The notes beneath the pieces are model-generated. The model searched no databases and was not told the DNA's origin. It was given only the letters and a program-made list of their open reading frames with translations. From assembly GCA_026724425.1 (NCBI GenBank), contig JAIUCV010000117.1:1707501-1771500 (forward strand): 64,000 bases of DNA, given 5' to 3'. The position numbers were made by a program, and so were the translations under genes. How positions within the stretch are numbered: the first letter of the stretch is position 1; each line of letters opens with the position of its first letter. The stretch comes from Erythrophleum ivorense. Its lineage: Eukaryota > Streptophyta > Magnoliopsida > Fabales > Fabaceae. Shown in pieces: positions 1 through 10,648 of this stretch.

Positions 1-1
1 G

Positions 2-740
2 AATCAAGATTTGGTAGCTCTCTATTCGAACAGGCAGTGTGCAGCAGCAGAGGATATATGGCATCACAGATTGGGACATTCCAACATCAAGATTCTCCAA
101 CAACTTGAAAGCAGCAAGGATATTGTAGTTAATAAGAGCAGAAGTAGTCTCATCTGTGAGCCTTGCCAGATGGGAAAGTGTAGTAGATTGCAGTTTATTT
201 CTTCTCCTTCTCGTGTTTTAGGACCCTTAGATCGAATCCACTGTGATCTTTGGGGACCCTCTCCGGTTGTATCAACTCTGGATTTTAAATATTATGCCGT
301 CTTTATCGATGACTTCTCTCGGTTCTCTTGGTTCTATCCACTGAAAGCCAAATCAGAGTTCTTTTCTGTATTCACAGCTTTTCAAAAGCTAGTCGAAAAC
401 CAATTTGGAACCAAAATCAAGGTGTTTCAAAGTGATGGAGGAGGAGAATTTGTAAACAAGAGACTTCAACAACATTTTGTAGAGAGTGGGATCAAACACC
501 TGATGTCGTGTCCCTATACTCCTCAGCAAAATGGATTGGCTGAGAGAAAGCATAGACATATTGTGGAGCTTGGTTTGTCTATGCTCTTCCACAGCAACAC
601 ACCTCTGAGTTATTGGGTGGAAGCTTTCTTCTCAGCTAACTTCATCTGCAATCTACTACCAATGGCTGTATTGGACAAGGTCAGTCCATTTGAGGTTCTG
701 TATACGGAAAAGCCAACCTACACAATGCTGCGAGTGTTTG
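2..740 (+). pseudogene. copia pol, N-terminal part in window: GAG-pre-integrase and integrase core (interrupted)
   Basis: The frame opens before the window. It shows the GAG-pre-integrase zinc-binding motif (HHRLGH near residue 18 of the visible part). The integrase core follows, with the first catalytic Asp in HCDLWGP, the second in SDGGGEF, and the Glu after TPQQNG in the GLAERKHRHIVE segment. The core is complete. The ORF then enters the LTR of the inserted gypsy element at 741 and reads about 39 unrelated codons to a stop at 859. The gene is broken only by that insertion. The other half of pol is at 5817-8083. Confidence 0.9.
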
Positions 741-1088
741 TGATGCAGCATCATGATACCTTCGCTAGTCTCCCATGTCTGCTTTTATTAGATTTCCTTT
801 TCTTGTTTGATTTCCTTTTATTAGATTTTCCTATTTTTACAAGAGTTAGGTTATTATGAACCGCCTCTTAAGTCCTATATATAGCGTTGTAAGTTGGCTT
901 TAACATTCAGTTTTTGAAAGACAATAAACTAGAGTTTTCTCTAAAGCCTTGCATTGATTCGATTCTGTCATCAATTCAAGAGCCTTGTGTTGATTTTGAT
1001 TAAGTTCATCAACCCAAGAAGTCAGGTCTCTAGAGATTTATTACAAATCTCTAGATTTGAGCTGAGTTACCGTTGTTACGCTGCGCCA
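741..1088 (+). repeat. 5' LTR of gypsy element
   Basis: It is 348 bp, TG…CA. A TATA-like stretch (CCTATATATAG near 875) and an AATAAA-like signal (near 923) are where promoter and polyadenylation signals are expected. It matches 5464-5811 except at two bases. Confidence 0.95.
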
Positions 1089-1091
1089 GGT

Positions 1092-1103
1092 TGGTATCAG
1101 AGC
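1092..1103 (+). other. primer-binding site (initiator tRNA-Met type) of gypsy element
   Basis: TGGTATCAGAGC, three bases after the 5' LTR, is the complement of the 3' end of plant initiator tRNA-Met. This is the usual minus-strand primer of plant LTR elements. Confidence 0.9.
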
Positions 1104-1138
1104 TTTGCTACGCTCCTCAGAAATTTTTTCCGGTCACC

Positions 1139-4100
1139 ATGGCGAGACCTCGTCGCGTACCTGTTCGCACCGAAGCAGAAATCACCCGTGATGCAATTGC
1201 TGAGCTTCAAGCCCAGCTGCAAACTATCACGGCCGCCCTTCAAAACCTCCCCGTTCTGCACAACCCTCCACCACCCCCTGCAGGCAACCCCGCCGCTGTT
1301 CACCTTGACGAACCCGCGGGAGAAGACGATGGAGATGAGAACCAGTTCGCTGATAATCCTTTTGCTCCTCTCTTTAATAACCGCACACTTGCTCGTGATG
1401 CTGGTCCAGGCGTTAATGCAGATTTTTACTGGGAATCTGGATTTAAAACAGAGATCCCAGAATTCCATGGAAATTCTTCAGCCGAGGAACTTCTCGATTG
1501 GATTGTCACCGTTGAAGAAATCCTAGAATTCAAACGAGCACCAATGGACCGATGTGTTCCTGTTCTCACAATGCGGTTTCGCAACCGAGCAGCAGCATGG
1601 TGGACACAATTGAAATCGACTCGCGCTCGCCTGGGCAAGCCTAAAATCTTGTCATGGGACAAGTTGAAATCCAAGCTCAAGAAAACATTCTTACCCTATA
1701 ATTACGAGCAGATCAAGTTCCAGCGTCTTCATCACGTCCGCCAGGGAACTCGTTCTGTCGCTGATTACTCAACAGAATTTTTCTTGCTGCTTACTCGCGT
1801 CGACATTCAAGATTCCGAATGTCAATTAGTTGCTCGATTCACTGCCGGTCTTCGTCAACAAATTCAACACACCATCAACTTATTTAATCCATTGACGTTG
1901 TCAGAAGCTCACCAGCAAGCACTCACCATTGAATCGCAAACGCGAGGAAATTTTTCTTGGACTACTTCTCGTCCGCCTAGCCCTGTTCACCAACTGAATT
2001 CTACTCCGCCCGATGACCCGCTTCCACACCCACCTGATACTGCCATCGTCCCTTACACGGATAAGACAGCACAGCGTCCATCATCTCTTCGTTGTTTCGC
2101 TTGCGGAGAAATCGGACACCGTCAGTCAGCTTGTCCTAAACGAAATCGCAGGGGTCTTCTCCTTGATACTGCCGGCAACGATGTGGAAGTAATATACGAC
2201 GAGGACGTACCAGACACTATTGAAGAAACCATGGATCTTGTCGCCGATACAGGACCCTGCCTGATGGTTCGCCGTGTGTGTCTCGCTCCTCGCCATGTTG
2301 ATGCTCACCCTCAACGCCATAATCTGTTCCACTCCAAATGTACTATTGCAGGCAAAGTTTGCACATTTATTATTGACTCCGGAAGTAGCGAAAACGTGGT
2401 TGCTGAAGATGTTGTCAATAAACTCAAACTCTCAACGGAACTTCATCCTTGCCCCTACAAACTCGCCTGGTTGGATAAGAAAACGGATGTGATGATTACT
2501 CGTCGTGCTCTTATATCTTTTTCCGTAGGAGGTACTTTCAAAGATCAAATTCACTGTGATGTAGCACCGATGGACGCTTGCCACCTACTTTTAGGGCGTC
2601 CTTGGATATTTGATCGTCGCGTCCAGCACGATGGATATCTCAACACCTACAGCTTCCGTTACAATGATCGTACTTTCACGCTTCAACCATCTCTGCCTGA
2701 GAAACAGAGCACGTCCTCAGCCCCTGTCTTAATTCTCCAACGCAAACCTTTTGAGCATGTACTCAGAGAAGAGAGACGCGTTCTGATCTTAATCAACTCT
2801 TCGACCGCAGCCTCTGTCCCCTCCATTCCAGATTACTTTAGAGGTCTTCTGGACGAGTTTCAGGACGTTTTCCCCAACGAACTTCCCCCCGGCCTTCCTC
2901 CTCTCCGAGATATTCAACATCGTATTGATCTAGTCCCCGATGCTATACTTCCTAATCGAGCTCATTACCGCATGAGTCCTAGTGAGCATGAGGAGCTTCG
3001 GCGACAAGTTGAGGATCTTGTTGTCAAAGGATACTTACGTGAAAGTCTGAGTCCGTGTGCAGTCCCCGCTTTGCTTATACCAAAGAAAGATGGCTCATGG
3101 AGAATGTGTGTCGATAGCCGCGCAATAAACAAAATTACGGTGCGCTATAGATTTCCCATACCGCGTCTCGACGATCTTTTGGACCAAATTGGTACTGCAA
3201 CGATTTTCTCTAAGCTAGATCTTCGAAGTGGATACCATCAGATCCGCATTCGCCCAGGAGACGAGTGGAAAACGGCGTTTAAAACTCGGTTAGGTCTTTT
3301 TGAATGGCTTGTCATGCCTTTTGGATTATCCAATGCACCAAGCACCTTTATGCGTGTTATGAACCAATCTCTGCGACCCTTTATTGGTAAATTCGTGGTG
3401 GTGTACTTTGACGATATTCTCATATTCAGCATGTCACTAGCCGATCATCTTGCTCACTTAAAAGAGGTGCTCCTTGTCCTTCGTCGCGATCAGCTATTTG
3501 CTACGCTAAAGAAGTGTGAATTTGGTTCTTCTCAAGTTCACTTCCTTGGCTACATCGTCTCCGCAGAAGGGCTCGCCGTCGATCCAGGAAAAGTTGAGGC
3601 GATCAAATCTTGGCCTACTCCGACTACATTATCTGCAACACGAAGCTTTCATGGCCTGGCCTCGTTTTATCGACGATTTGTACCACAATTTAGTAGTCTA
3701 ATGGCACCTCTCACTGATTGCATTCGTCGCGATGGTCTCTTTACTTGGACACCCGAGGCATCTGCAGCGTTTGAGACCATTAAGACCAAGTTGGTTACAG
3801 CCCCTGTTTTGGCTCTCCCCGATTTTACTCAAGTTTTTGAACTCCATTGTGATGCTTCTAAACTAGGAATTGGTGCTGTCTTGAGTCAACATAACCGGCC
3901 AATCGCCTTCTTCAGTGAAAAGTTGGCAGGTGCTCGCCTGCGTTATAGTACTTACGATGTGGAGTTTTACGCCGTGGTGCAAGCAATCAAACATTGGAGG
4001 CATTATCTTTACCATAAAGAATTTGTTCTCTTTACCGATCACGATGCGTTAAAACACCTCAGCAGTCAAGATAAAGTCTCAGCTCGACATGCAGCGTGGG

Positions 4101-5479
4101 TGTCTTACTTGCAACAATTCACGTTTGTTATAAAACACACGTCCGGTGTTTCAAACCGGGTGGCTGATGCGCTGAGCCGTCGCCATTCTTTACTCGCCAT
4201 TCTTCACACCTCGGTTCCAGGTTTTGCAGCTTTTTCCGATATGTACGTCTCTGACGATTTCTTCGCTCGGATCCTCCTTGACATTCAGGCTGGTCGTTCT
4301 CGTGATTTCACACTTCATGATGGGTTTATTTTTCGTGGTGACCGGCTCTGCATTCCAGATTGCAGTCTCCGGCTTCAACTAATTTCTGAACTTCATAATG
4401 AAGGACATGTCGGCCGCGACCGAACTCTACATTTGCTGTCTCACTCGTATTTTTGGCCAAGTTTACGGCGTGATGTTGAGCGTTTTGTGGAATGCTGTCC
4501 AATTTGCCAAACGTCGAAAGGACATGCCACAAACGCCGGTCTCTAGCTCCCGTTACCAATCCCGACCCAGCCGTGGTCCGACATCAGTATGGATTTTGTC
4601 ATGGGTCTTCCACGTACACAACGCGGCTTCGATTCCATCTTCGTCGTCGTGGATAGATTTTCCAAAATGGTGCATTTCGTTCCATGTAAAAAAACGACAG
4701 ATGCCCTCCAGGTTGCAACTATGTTCTTTCGCGAGATCTACAAACTCCATGGGTTGCCCACTTCTATAGTTTCCGATCGAGATTCTCGGTTTTTGGGTCA
4801 TTTTTGGCGATCTCTCTGGAAGATGTTGGGTACTAGTTTAGACATGAGTTCAGCTTATCATCCTCAAACGGATGGTCAAACAGAGGTAACTAATAGGTCG
4901 TTGGGCAACTTACTTCGCTGTCTGGTGGGAGATTCTATCAAGACTTGGGATTCTAAGCTTCCTCAAGCAGAATTTGCTCACAATCATTCCCTCAATCGGA
5001 GATCGGGCTTCAGTCCCTTTCAGGTCGTTTATGGTCTCCTCCCTCGTTGTCCTCTGGATTTAACTACTCTGCCGGACCGAACCCGCCTTCATGGTGTCGC
5101 CGATGATTTTGTCGACAACATTCATCGCATTCATAGTCAAGTTATCAGCAATCTCGAGTCATCTTCTTCAAAGTATAAGGCTGCTGCTGATTCACACCGC
5201 CGTCGTGTGGTCTTTGAACCCGGTGATCTTGTCTGGGCATTTCTCACTAAAGATCGCATGCCATCTCATGCATACAACAAGCTTACGGCTAAGAAGATAG
5301 GCCCTCTTACCGTCTTGGAGCGGATTAATGATAATGCGTACCGCTTACAACTTCCTGCACACATCAACACTTCTGATGTCTTCAACGTACGCTATCTGTC
5401 TCGTTATGCTCCGCCAGACCCGGTTCCTGATTCGCGGTCGAATCCTCCTAACCCCGGGGGACCTGATGCAGCATCATGA
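1139..5479 (+). pseudogene. gypsy gag-pol polyprotein with a single in-frame TAG
   Basis: The start ATG at 1139 lies in the context CACCATGGCG. An upstream in-frame start inside the LTR is unlikely. Domains from this Met: gag; CCHC zinc knuckle (C319 to C332, CFACGEIGHRQSAC); aspartic protease (DSG, D413); reverse transcriptase (YFDD at 756-759); RNase H (LHCDASKLGIGAVL); integrase HHCC zinc finger (HNEGHVG … CPICQ). A TAG at 4544-4546 follows. The same frame continues from 4547 with the integrase catalytic core (MDFVMGLP, VSDRDSRF) and a C-terminal DNA-binding part, to a stop at 5477-5479 inside the 3' LTR. The stop separates the integrase zinc finger from its core, so integrase made from this copy should be inactive. 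The Gag, protease, RT and RNase H part is still one open frame. Confidence 0.93.
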
Positions 5480-5811
5480 TACCTTCGCTAGTCTCCCATG
5501 TCTGCTTTTATTAGATTTCCTTTTCTTGTTTGATTTCCTTTTATTAGATTTTCCTATTTTTACAAGAGTTAGGTTATTATGAACCGCCTCTTAAGTCCTA
5601 TATATAGCGTTGTAAGTTGGCTTTAACATTCAGTTTTTGAAAGACAATAAACTAGAGTTTTCTCTAAAGCCTTGCATTGATTCGATTATGTCATCAATTC
5701 AAGAGCCTTGTGTTGATTTTGATTAAGTTCATCAACCCAAGAAGTCAGGTCTCTAGAGATTTATTACAAATCTCTAGATTTGAGCTGAGTTACCGTTGTT
5801 ACGATGCGCCA
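5464..5811 (+). repeat. 3' LTR of gypsy element
   Basis: It is 348 bp, preceded by a C/G-rich tract ending GGGGGACC and followed by target duplication GTTTG. It is identical to the 5' LTR except for A at 5688 and A at 5804. Confidence 0.95.
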
Positions 5812-5816
5812 GTTTG

Positions 5817-8083
5817 GGTCTGCGTGTTATCCTTACCTGAGACCAGTAGCTGATCACAAACTCGAACCTCGGTCGCTTCAATGTGTCTTCGTTGGCTATA
5901 GCTCCAAATACAAAGGCTATAGATGTTTGTATCCACCAACAGGGAAGATATATATCTGCAGGCATGTAATCTTTGATGAAGAGAAGTTTCCTTTCAAAGA
6001 TCAGTATGAATCATTAGTGCCAAGATATCACAGCAACTTACTGAAGGCTTGGCAATCTTCTACAGCCACTCCAACACCAACTCAAGCACCTCAGACCCAA
6101 GTACCAAGAGTTTTACCAACTCTCCCTGTACCTGCACCTCCTGCTGCGGTTGATAATGATGATAGTAACTCAGATGTTATCTCTGAGAATCACGACTCGG
6201 GGTCAGACGATGGTGAGGAACCTCCGGCTGCACATCTTCATCCTATGACTACAAGGTCTAAAGTGGGAATACACAAGCCCAATCCTCGTTATGCATTTCT
6301 CACCTCAAAGTCAGTCCCTGTCACACCTAAAAACATTGCAGAAGCAATGAGACACCCGGGTTGGAATCTAGCGGTGATGGATGAAATGGGAAGGATTCAC
6401 ATACTCAACACTTGGTCACTTGTGCCCAGAACAGAGGAGATGAATGTCCTGGATAACAAATGGATTTTCACACCAAAATTACAGCCGAGTGGAGAGTTGA
6501 ACAAACTAAAGGCCAGACTGGTGGCTAAAGGGTATGATCAAGAAGAGGGATTAGACTACCTGGAAACCTTCAGTCCAGTAGTTCGAACAGCCACCATTAG
6601 GATGATATTGGATGTAGCTACAGCTAAAGATTGGCCTATTAAGCAGTTGGACGTGTCTAATGCTTTTCTACATGGAGAGTTGAAAGAACCTGTTTACATG
6701 TTCCAACCAGCTGGCTTTGAAGATCCTAACAAGCCAGATCATGTATGCAAATTGACTAAAGCCTTATACGGTTTAAAACAGGCGCCAAGGGCCTGGTTTG
6801 ATACTTTCAGCAACTATATCATCGATTATGGTTTTGTCTGCAGTAAGGCTGATCCTTCTCTGTTCACATTCTACCGAGATGGCAAATCAATGGCACTACT
6901 TCTGTATGTAGACGACATGTTACTCACAGGTAACGATGCAGCTCTGCTACAAGATCTTCTTGATTGCTTGAATAAACGTTTTTCGATGAAGGATCTTGGC
7001 AAGCCTCACTATTTTCTTGGTGTGGAGATTCAATCTTATGAGGGAGGAATGTTTTTGCATCAAACAGCTTATGCAACGGACATACTACACCAAGCGTCAA
7101 TGTCGGATTGTAAACCAATGCCGACACCATTACCTCTGCAATTGGATTCTCTCGACTCAGAACCATTTCCAGAGCCAACGTACTTCAGGAGTTTAGCAGG
7201 GAAGCTTCAATATCTTACAATCACTCGCCCTGACATTCAGTTTGCAGTCAACTTTGTATGCCAAAGAATGCATTTGCCGACTATGTCTGATTACAGCCTT
7301 CTCAAACGCGTCCTACGGTACGTCAAGGGGACAGTTCACATGGGCCTGCATATCAAGAAGGACAGAGAGCTTCGTCTGCATGCCTTCTGTGACAGTGATT
7401 ATGCCGGTTGTAAGGAGACTAGGAGGTCCACTTCAGGCTTCTGTACAATGCTGGGTTCGAATCTGATATCTTGGTCGGCAAAAAGACAACAAACAGTCTC
7501 CAAGTCATCCACCGAAGCTGAATACAGGGCCTTAACTGCCACTGCTCAAGAAATAACGTGGCTGTCGTTTCTTCTGCGGGATCTGTGTATTGAGCAGAAG
7601 GAACCAACGGTGCTAAAGTGTGACAATCTGTCTGCAGTTTACTTGAGCACCAATCCAGCCTTGCACAGCAGGTCTAAACATTTTGATACAGATTATCACT
7701 ATATTCGGGAACAGGTAGCCTTGGGACTCATTGAGACACAACATGTTCCAGCAGCAGAGCAACTGGCGGACATCTTCACAAAATCTTTTCCAAAAAGACC
7801 GTTTACCGCCTTGAGGAGCAAACTCGGCATAGCAGAACCTCCTATGCAGAGTTTGAGGGGGAATGTAAGTGAGAAGCCCAAGGCTGAAGCCCATGTCACA
7901 AGGAGCTCCGTAACGAAGCCCGTTCACGTAAAGAAGAAGAAGACAAAAGACATTGGAGCCGTTAAAACAGAGAAAGAAAAGATGCCTTGTTCAAATAGAT
8001 TCTCTGTTCTCTCAGTTGCAGGAAATGAGGAAGACCAAGACAGCTGTGCAATTGAGATAAGATTGCTAGCTAAGGCTCTGTAA
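5817..8083 (+). pseudogene. copia pol, C-terminal part: reverse transcriptase and RNase H
   Basis: This is the continuation of the copia pol cut at 740. It starts at the GSACYPYLRP motif that follows the integrase. The reverse transcriptase has the expected blocks: WIFTPKL, LVAKGYDQEEGLDYLETFSPV, LDVSNAFLHGEL, ALYGLKQAPRAW and the YVDD active site near 6905-6916. The RNase H region has CDSDYAGC, SSTEAEYRAL and KHFDTDYHYIREQV. No stops or frameshifts are visible over about 750 codons. The last 73 codons run into the 3' LTR, ending at 8081-8083. It has no start of its own, because translation would have to come from the part before 740. Confidence 0.93.
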
Positions 8084-8216
8084 ATGTTATCTTTCTTCTA
8101 GCACCTTCCTCCCTTCTATATATAAGACCATGTATCTCCCTTGTATGGTTTTCATCGAGAATAATAAACAAGTTCAGTAAAATCACTTTCTTTGTTAGTG
8201 CTCGGTTAATTTTGCA
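7864..8216 (+). repeat. 3' LTR of copia element (right end approximate)
   Basis: It starts TGTAAGTG directly after the purine tract GAGGGGGAA. It contains a TATA-like TATATATAAG (near 8118) and an AATAAACAAG signal (near 8162). The end is set at a terminal TGCA, which is uncertain because no second LTR is in the window to compare. Confidence 0.6.
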
Positions 8217-9765
8217 TCATCCAATGATAGAACAACAAGTAAGAACGCATCAGCCCAAATAGATCACACATACAACAGAAGTATAGAAGACCAAACCCCA
8301 GTCAACCAAGAGACGGCAGTGAATTATTTTCTAGAAATTTTATTTTTATTTTGCCAACGTCGTCCGTTTCAACACTGTCGGTGATTTGTATTAAAATGAC
8401 AAATTCAGTGTTATTCAAACTTGAATTCTAAAAACTCTTTTAAAATCCAGTGTTATTGAACTTGTGATTTTAAAATCCACTTTCAAATCCACTGTTATTA
8501 GAAATATTTTTAAAAGTGGATTTTAAAAGAAAGATTTGATTCTAGAATGATTTGGGGAGATTTCCTTGTTAAAAATAAGATATTTCAAATCACACGGTTT
8601 TAGGTGGGATTTTAGAATACTTTAACTCAAATCACTTGAACTTCTATTATTCACACAAAATCATCTAAAAACTCACTAAAAATCAAATCACTCTAAATCA
8701 CTCCAAATCCCACTTTCAATACACCCCTATATATTTTAGATAGAAAAACAAAAATCTTCCAAAAATGATGACTGTTTAACATCTCAACGCCGTCTAATTT
8801 AAACACTGTATTTTATAATCAGAAAATGGGTAATGAATACATATACTGTTCTGGTCTTAAACACGTGGAATAATTAAGTTGGAAACTATAATTTGACGAT
8901 TTGTTTAGGTTTACGTGTTACTAATCCGAGCTTTGAATTGACACACAGCAAGTCAGCAACAAAACTTACATTTGTATTGTATATTATCTTTTACATTACG
9001 CAGACATAATAATTAATATGTTTAATCTAATTTGGTAAACCTCATGAGTGATATAACTAATAAATTTGAGAAGGAATATGAGGGTGTTTGTGATAGATTA
9101 GTTTAATTTATCCCCGTTTTTAGTATTTTAAACTCAGATCCTAAGATTATATTTTGCGATGTTGTTTATTTGAGTTGTTGTTTACTTGTTTACTACTACT
9201 TAGAATATAGGGAGATTGGGCTACTGATTTCTACGATTTCTACATCTTATATGTTGTTTGGGTAGCTCCTTAGGTGTTTTACTAAGTACAAAGTTTTATG
9301 AATTTATTTGGACACTACTATACGTTCTTAAGAAATTAAGCAAATACAAAATATATTCGTACGTTTCTAAATTATTTACTTTATCATACAATGTTTCATA
9401 TAAAAGGATAAGTTCCAATCACATTTCTATAACAGAATTGTTACTAATGTTGTCCTTCTCAACTGAAGTTTTTTAAAATTGTGTTTCCAGGGTGCTTCCA
9501 AATTTTTCGAAATAGAAAAATAAATCTGAAGAGAGTTTCATATAATATATAACCATGAGAGACACAACAACATCATATAGTCATGTCATAAATATGTAAT
9601 AAAATGAAACCTTTCCCATTTATTCGAATCCACATACATTTTCTTTCTACGATTCCGCAATTTTAGATTTTACCAGTTGGAACCTAGTGTTATCTCTAAT
9701 AAATATATTAATTAGCCAAAACCAGTAGATTAGTCTTATCTTATAAAAACAATGTTATGTATCGA
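8217..9765. other. AT-rich spacer with a possible degenerate MITE (about 8380-8730)
   Basis: No gene is visible. From about 8380 to 8730 the sequence is full of short inverted motifs (for example TTTAAAATCCAC against GTGGATTTTAAAA) and ends in TTCAATACACCCCT. The left part (TGTATTAAAATG) is a poor inverted match to that end. This looks like an old MITE, but I cannot fix its ends or a target duplication. The rest holds nothing recognisable. Confidence 0.35.
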
Positions 9766-10212
9766 TAGGCCTGGGCATAAATATCCGTTACTTGCTCAAA
9801 ACATGTGACCTGCCCCTTACCTGCTTTGTCAAAGCAAGTACACGTTTATAACAAGTCGGAAAATGTTATTATTTGCAAGTGAGGGGCAAATATCTAGTCG
9901 TAATTTTTATTTTTATATTTGCCCTGTTTTGACCCGTCGCGTTTAATATTGTTTAAAACCCAAATATATAACCCAAATGTTTATTAAACCCAAATCCATA
10001 ATAATTGTTATCAGATTTTCTAACTTTATTTTTTTCTAATTTCACCGGATCTAGTCCAATAACACAACAAACGTAACAGGGTAGCAGGTTATTTGCAAAT
10101 AGTTAATTTTTTAAGTACTTGTCAGACAGGTCACGGATTGATTTTAAAGAAAATTGAAAAAGGTAAAGTGGGTTGTAAATATAGCAAATATGGCAAGTAA
10201 TTGTCGTGGGTA
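9766..10212. mobile_element. hAT-like MITE upstream of GORK (8-bp target duplication)
   Basis: The 447-bp element begins TAGGCCTGGGCA and ends GTGGGTA. It is flanked by perfect 8-bp copies of TGTATCGA (9758-9765 and 10213-10220). It has no coding capacity. The start resembles that of the element at 54509 (TAGGCCTGG). An 8-bp duplication is the hallmark of the hAT superfamily. Terminal inverted repeats are hardly visible, so the class rests mainly on the duplication and on the second copy. Confidence 0.65.
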
Positions 10213-10235
10213 TGTATCGACATGTTCTGATGCCC

Positions 10236-10242
10236 TATATAA
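10236..10242 (+). promoter_or_regulatory. candidate TATA box of GORK
   Basis: TATATAA in the context GCCCTATATAATTC lies about 410 bp before the GORK start and 24 bp downstream of the hAT-like MITE end. It would give a 5' leader of roughly 380 nt. This is inferred from sequence only. Other AT-rich candidates exist. Confidence 0.3.
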
Positions 10243-10648
10243 TTCGATTCCTCTAGACAAGACAAGACGTTATGTTTTTAATACAACCCAAACCCAAGCC
10301 GTATTTTTTTTCTTTTCTTTTAAACGCAGTTTCTCGATAACGCTCTTCCCAACAAAATCAATAATTAACACCTTTAACGTGACGAGGAAGAAGACGAAGC
10401 AAATAAAACGAAGAAAAAACACAGATAAACATAAAAGAAGAAGACGAAGCAGCAGCTCTCGTGATCTTCCCGCCTTTTTTACCTCACAGAGTCTTTCATC
10501 TAAAGCCATTTCGAGGTTTTCAACTACAAAAAAGAGATCGAATCGAAGTTTCCGGTTTAGGATTTGAGATTCCCGATTTAACTGGGAGTTTTTGAAATCG
10601 CCTGAGAATTGATCAAATTAAGAAATCCGATCGATTCGAGTAAAAAAG

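Larger units (their letters stand above)
741..5811 (+). mobile_element. complete Ty3/gypsy LTR retrotransposon, recently inserted
   Basis: The element is 5,071 bp with two 348-bp LTRs (741-1088 and 5464-5811), each beginning TG and ending CA. It is flanked by the 5-bp target duplication GTTTG (736-740 and 5812-5816). By eye the LTRs differ at two positions only (965 against 5688; 1081 against 5804), about 0.6%, so the insertion is young. A primer-binding site matching initiator-Met tRNA follows the 5' LTR, and a G-rich tract precedes the 3' LTR. Size, LTR length and primer site would fit a compact plant chromovirus such as the Reina group, but I see no clear chromodomain and do not assign a lineage. 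Confidence 0.96.
1..8216 (+). mobile_element. Ty1/copia LTR retrotransposon, left end outside window, split by a gypsy insertion
   Basis: A copia-type pol gene runs from the window edge to 740 and resumes at 5817. It ends in a polypurine tract (GAGGGGGAA, 7855-7863) and a 3' LTR starting TGTAAGTG at 7864. The 5' LTR and gag lie left of the window. If the gypsy element and one copy of its 5-bp target duplication are removed, the reading frame runs straight through the junction (…LRVF then GSACYP…). The copia element was therefore intact here when it was hit. The LTR right end near 8216 is a guess from a terminal CA. The target duplication cannot be tested without the left end. Confidence 0.9.

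Noticed and set aside
741..859. C-terminal extension of the copia ORF to 859
   Set aside because: These codons belong to the inserted gypsy LTR.
1097..1468. Minus-strand ORF over the gypsy gag start
   Set aside because: Shadow of the gag frame. It also spans the primer-binding site.
4544..4546. Programmed stop-codon readthrough in gypsy gag-pol
   Set aside because: Readthrough stops in retroelements sit between gag and pol. This TAG lies inside integrase, so it is an ordinary mutation.
8380..8730. Defined MITE with terminal inverted repeats
   Set aside because: Inverted motifs are present, but neither clean ends nor a target duplication could be found, so it is listed only as possible.
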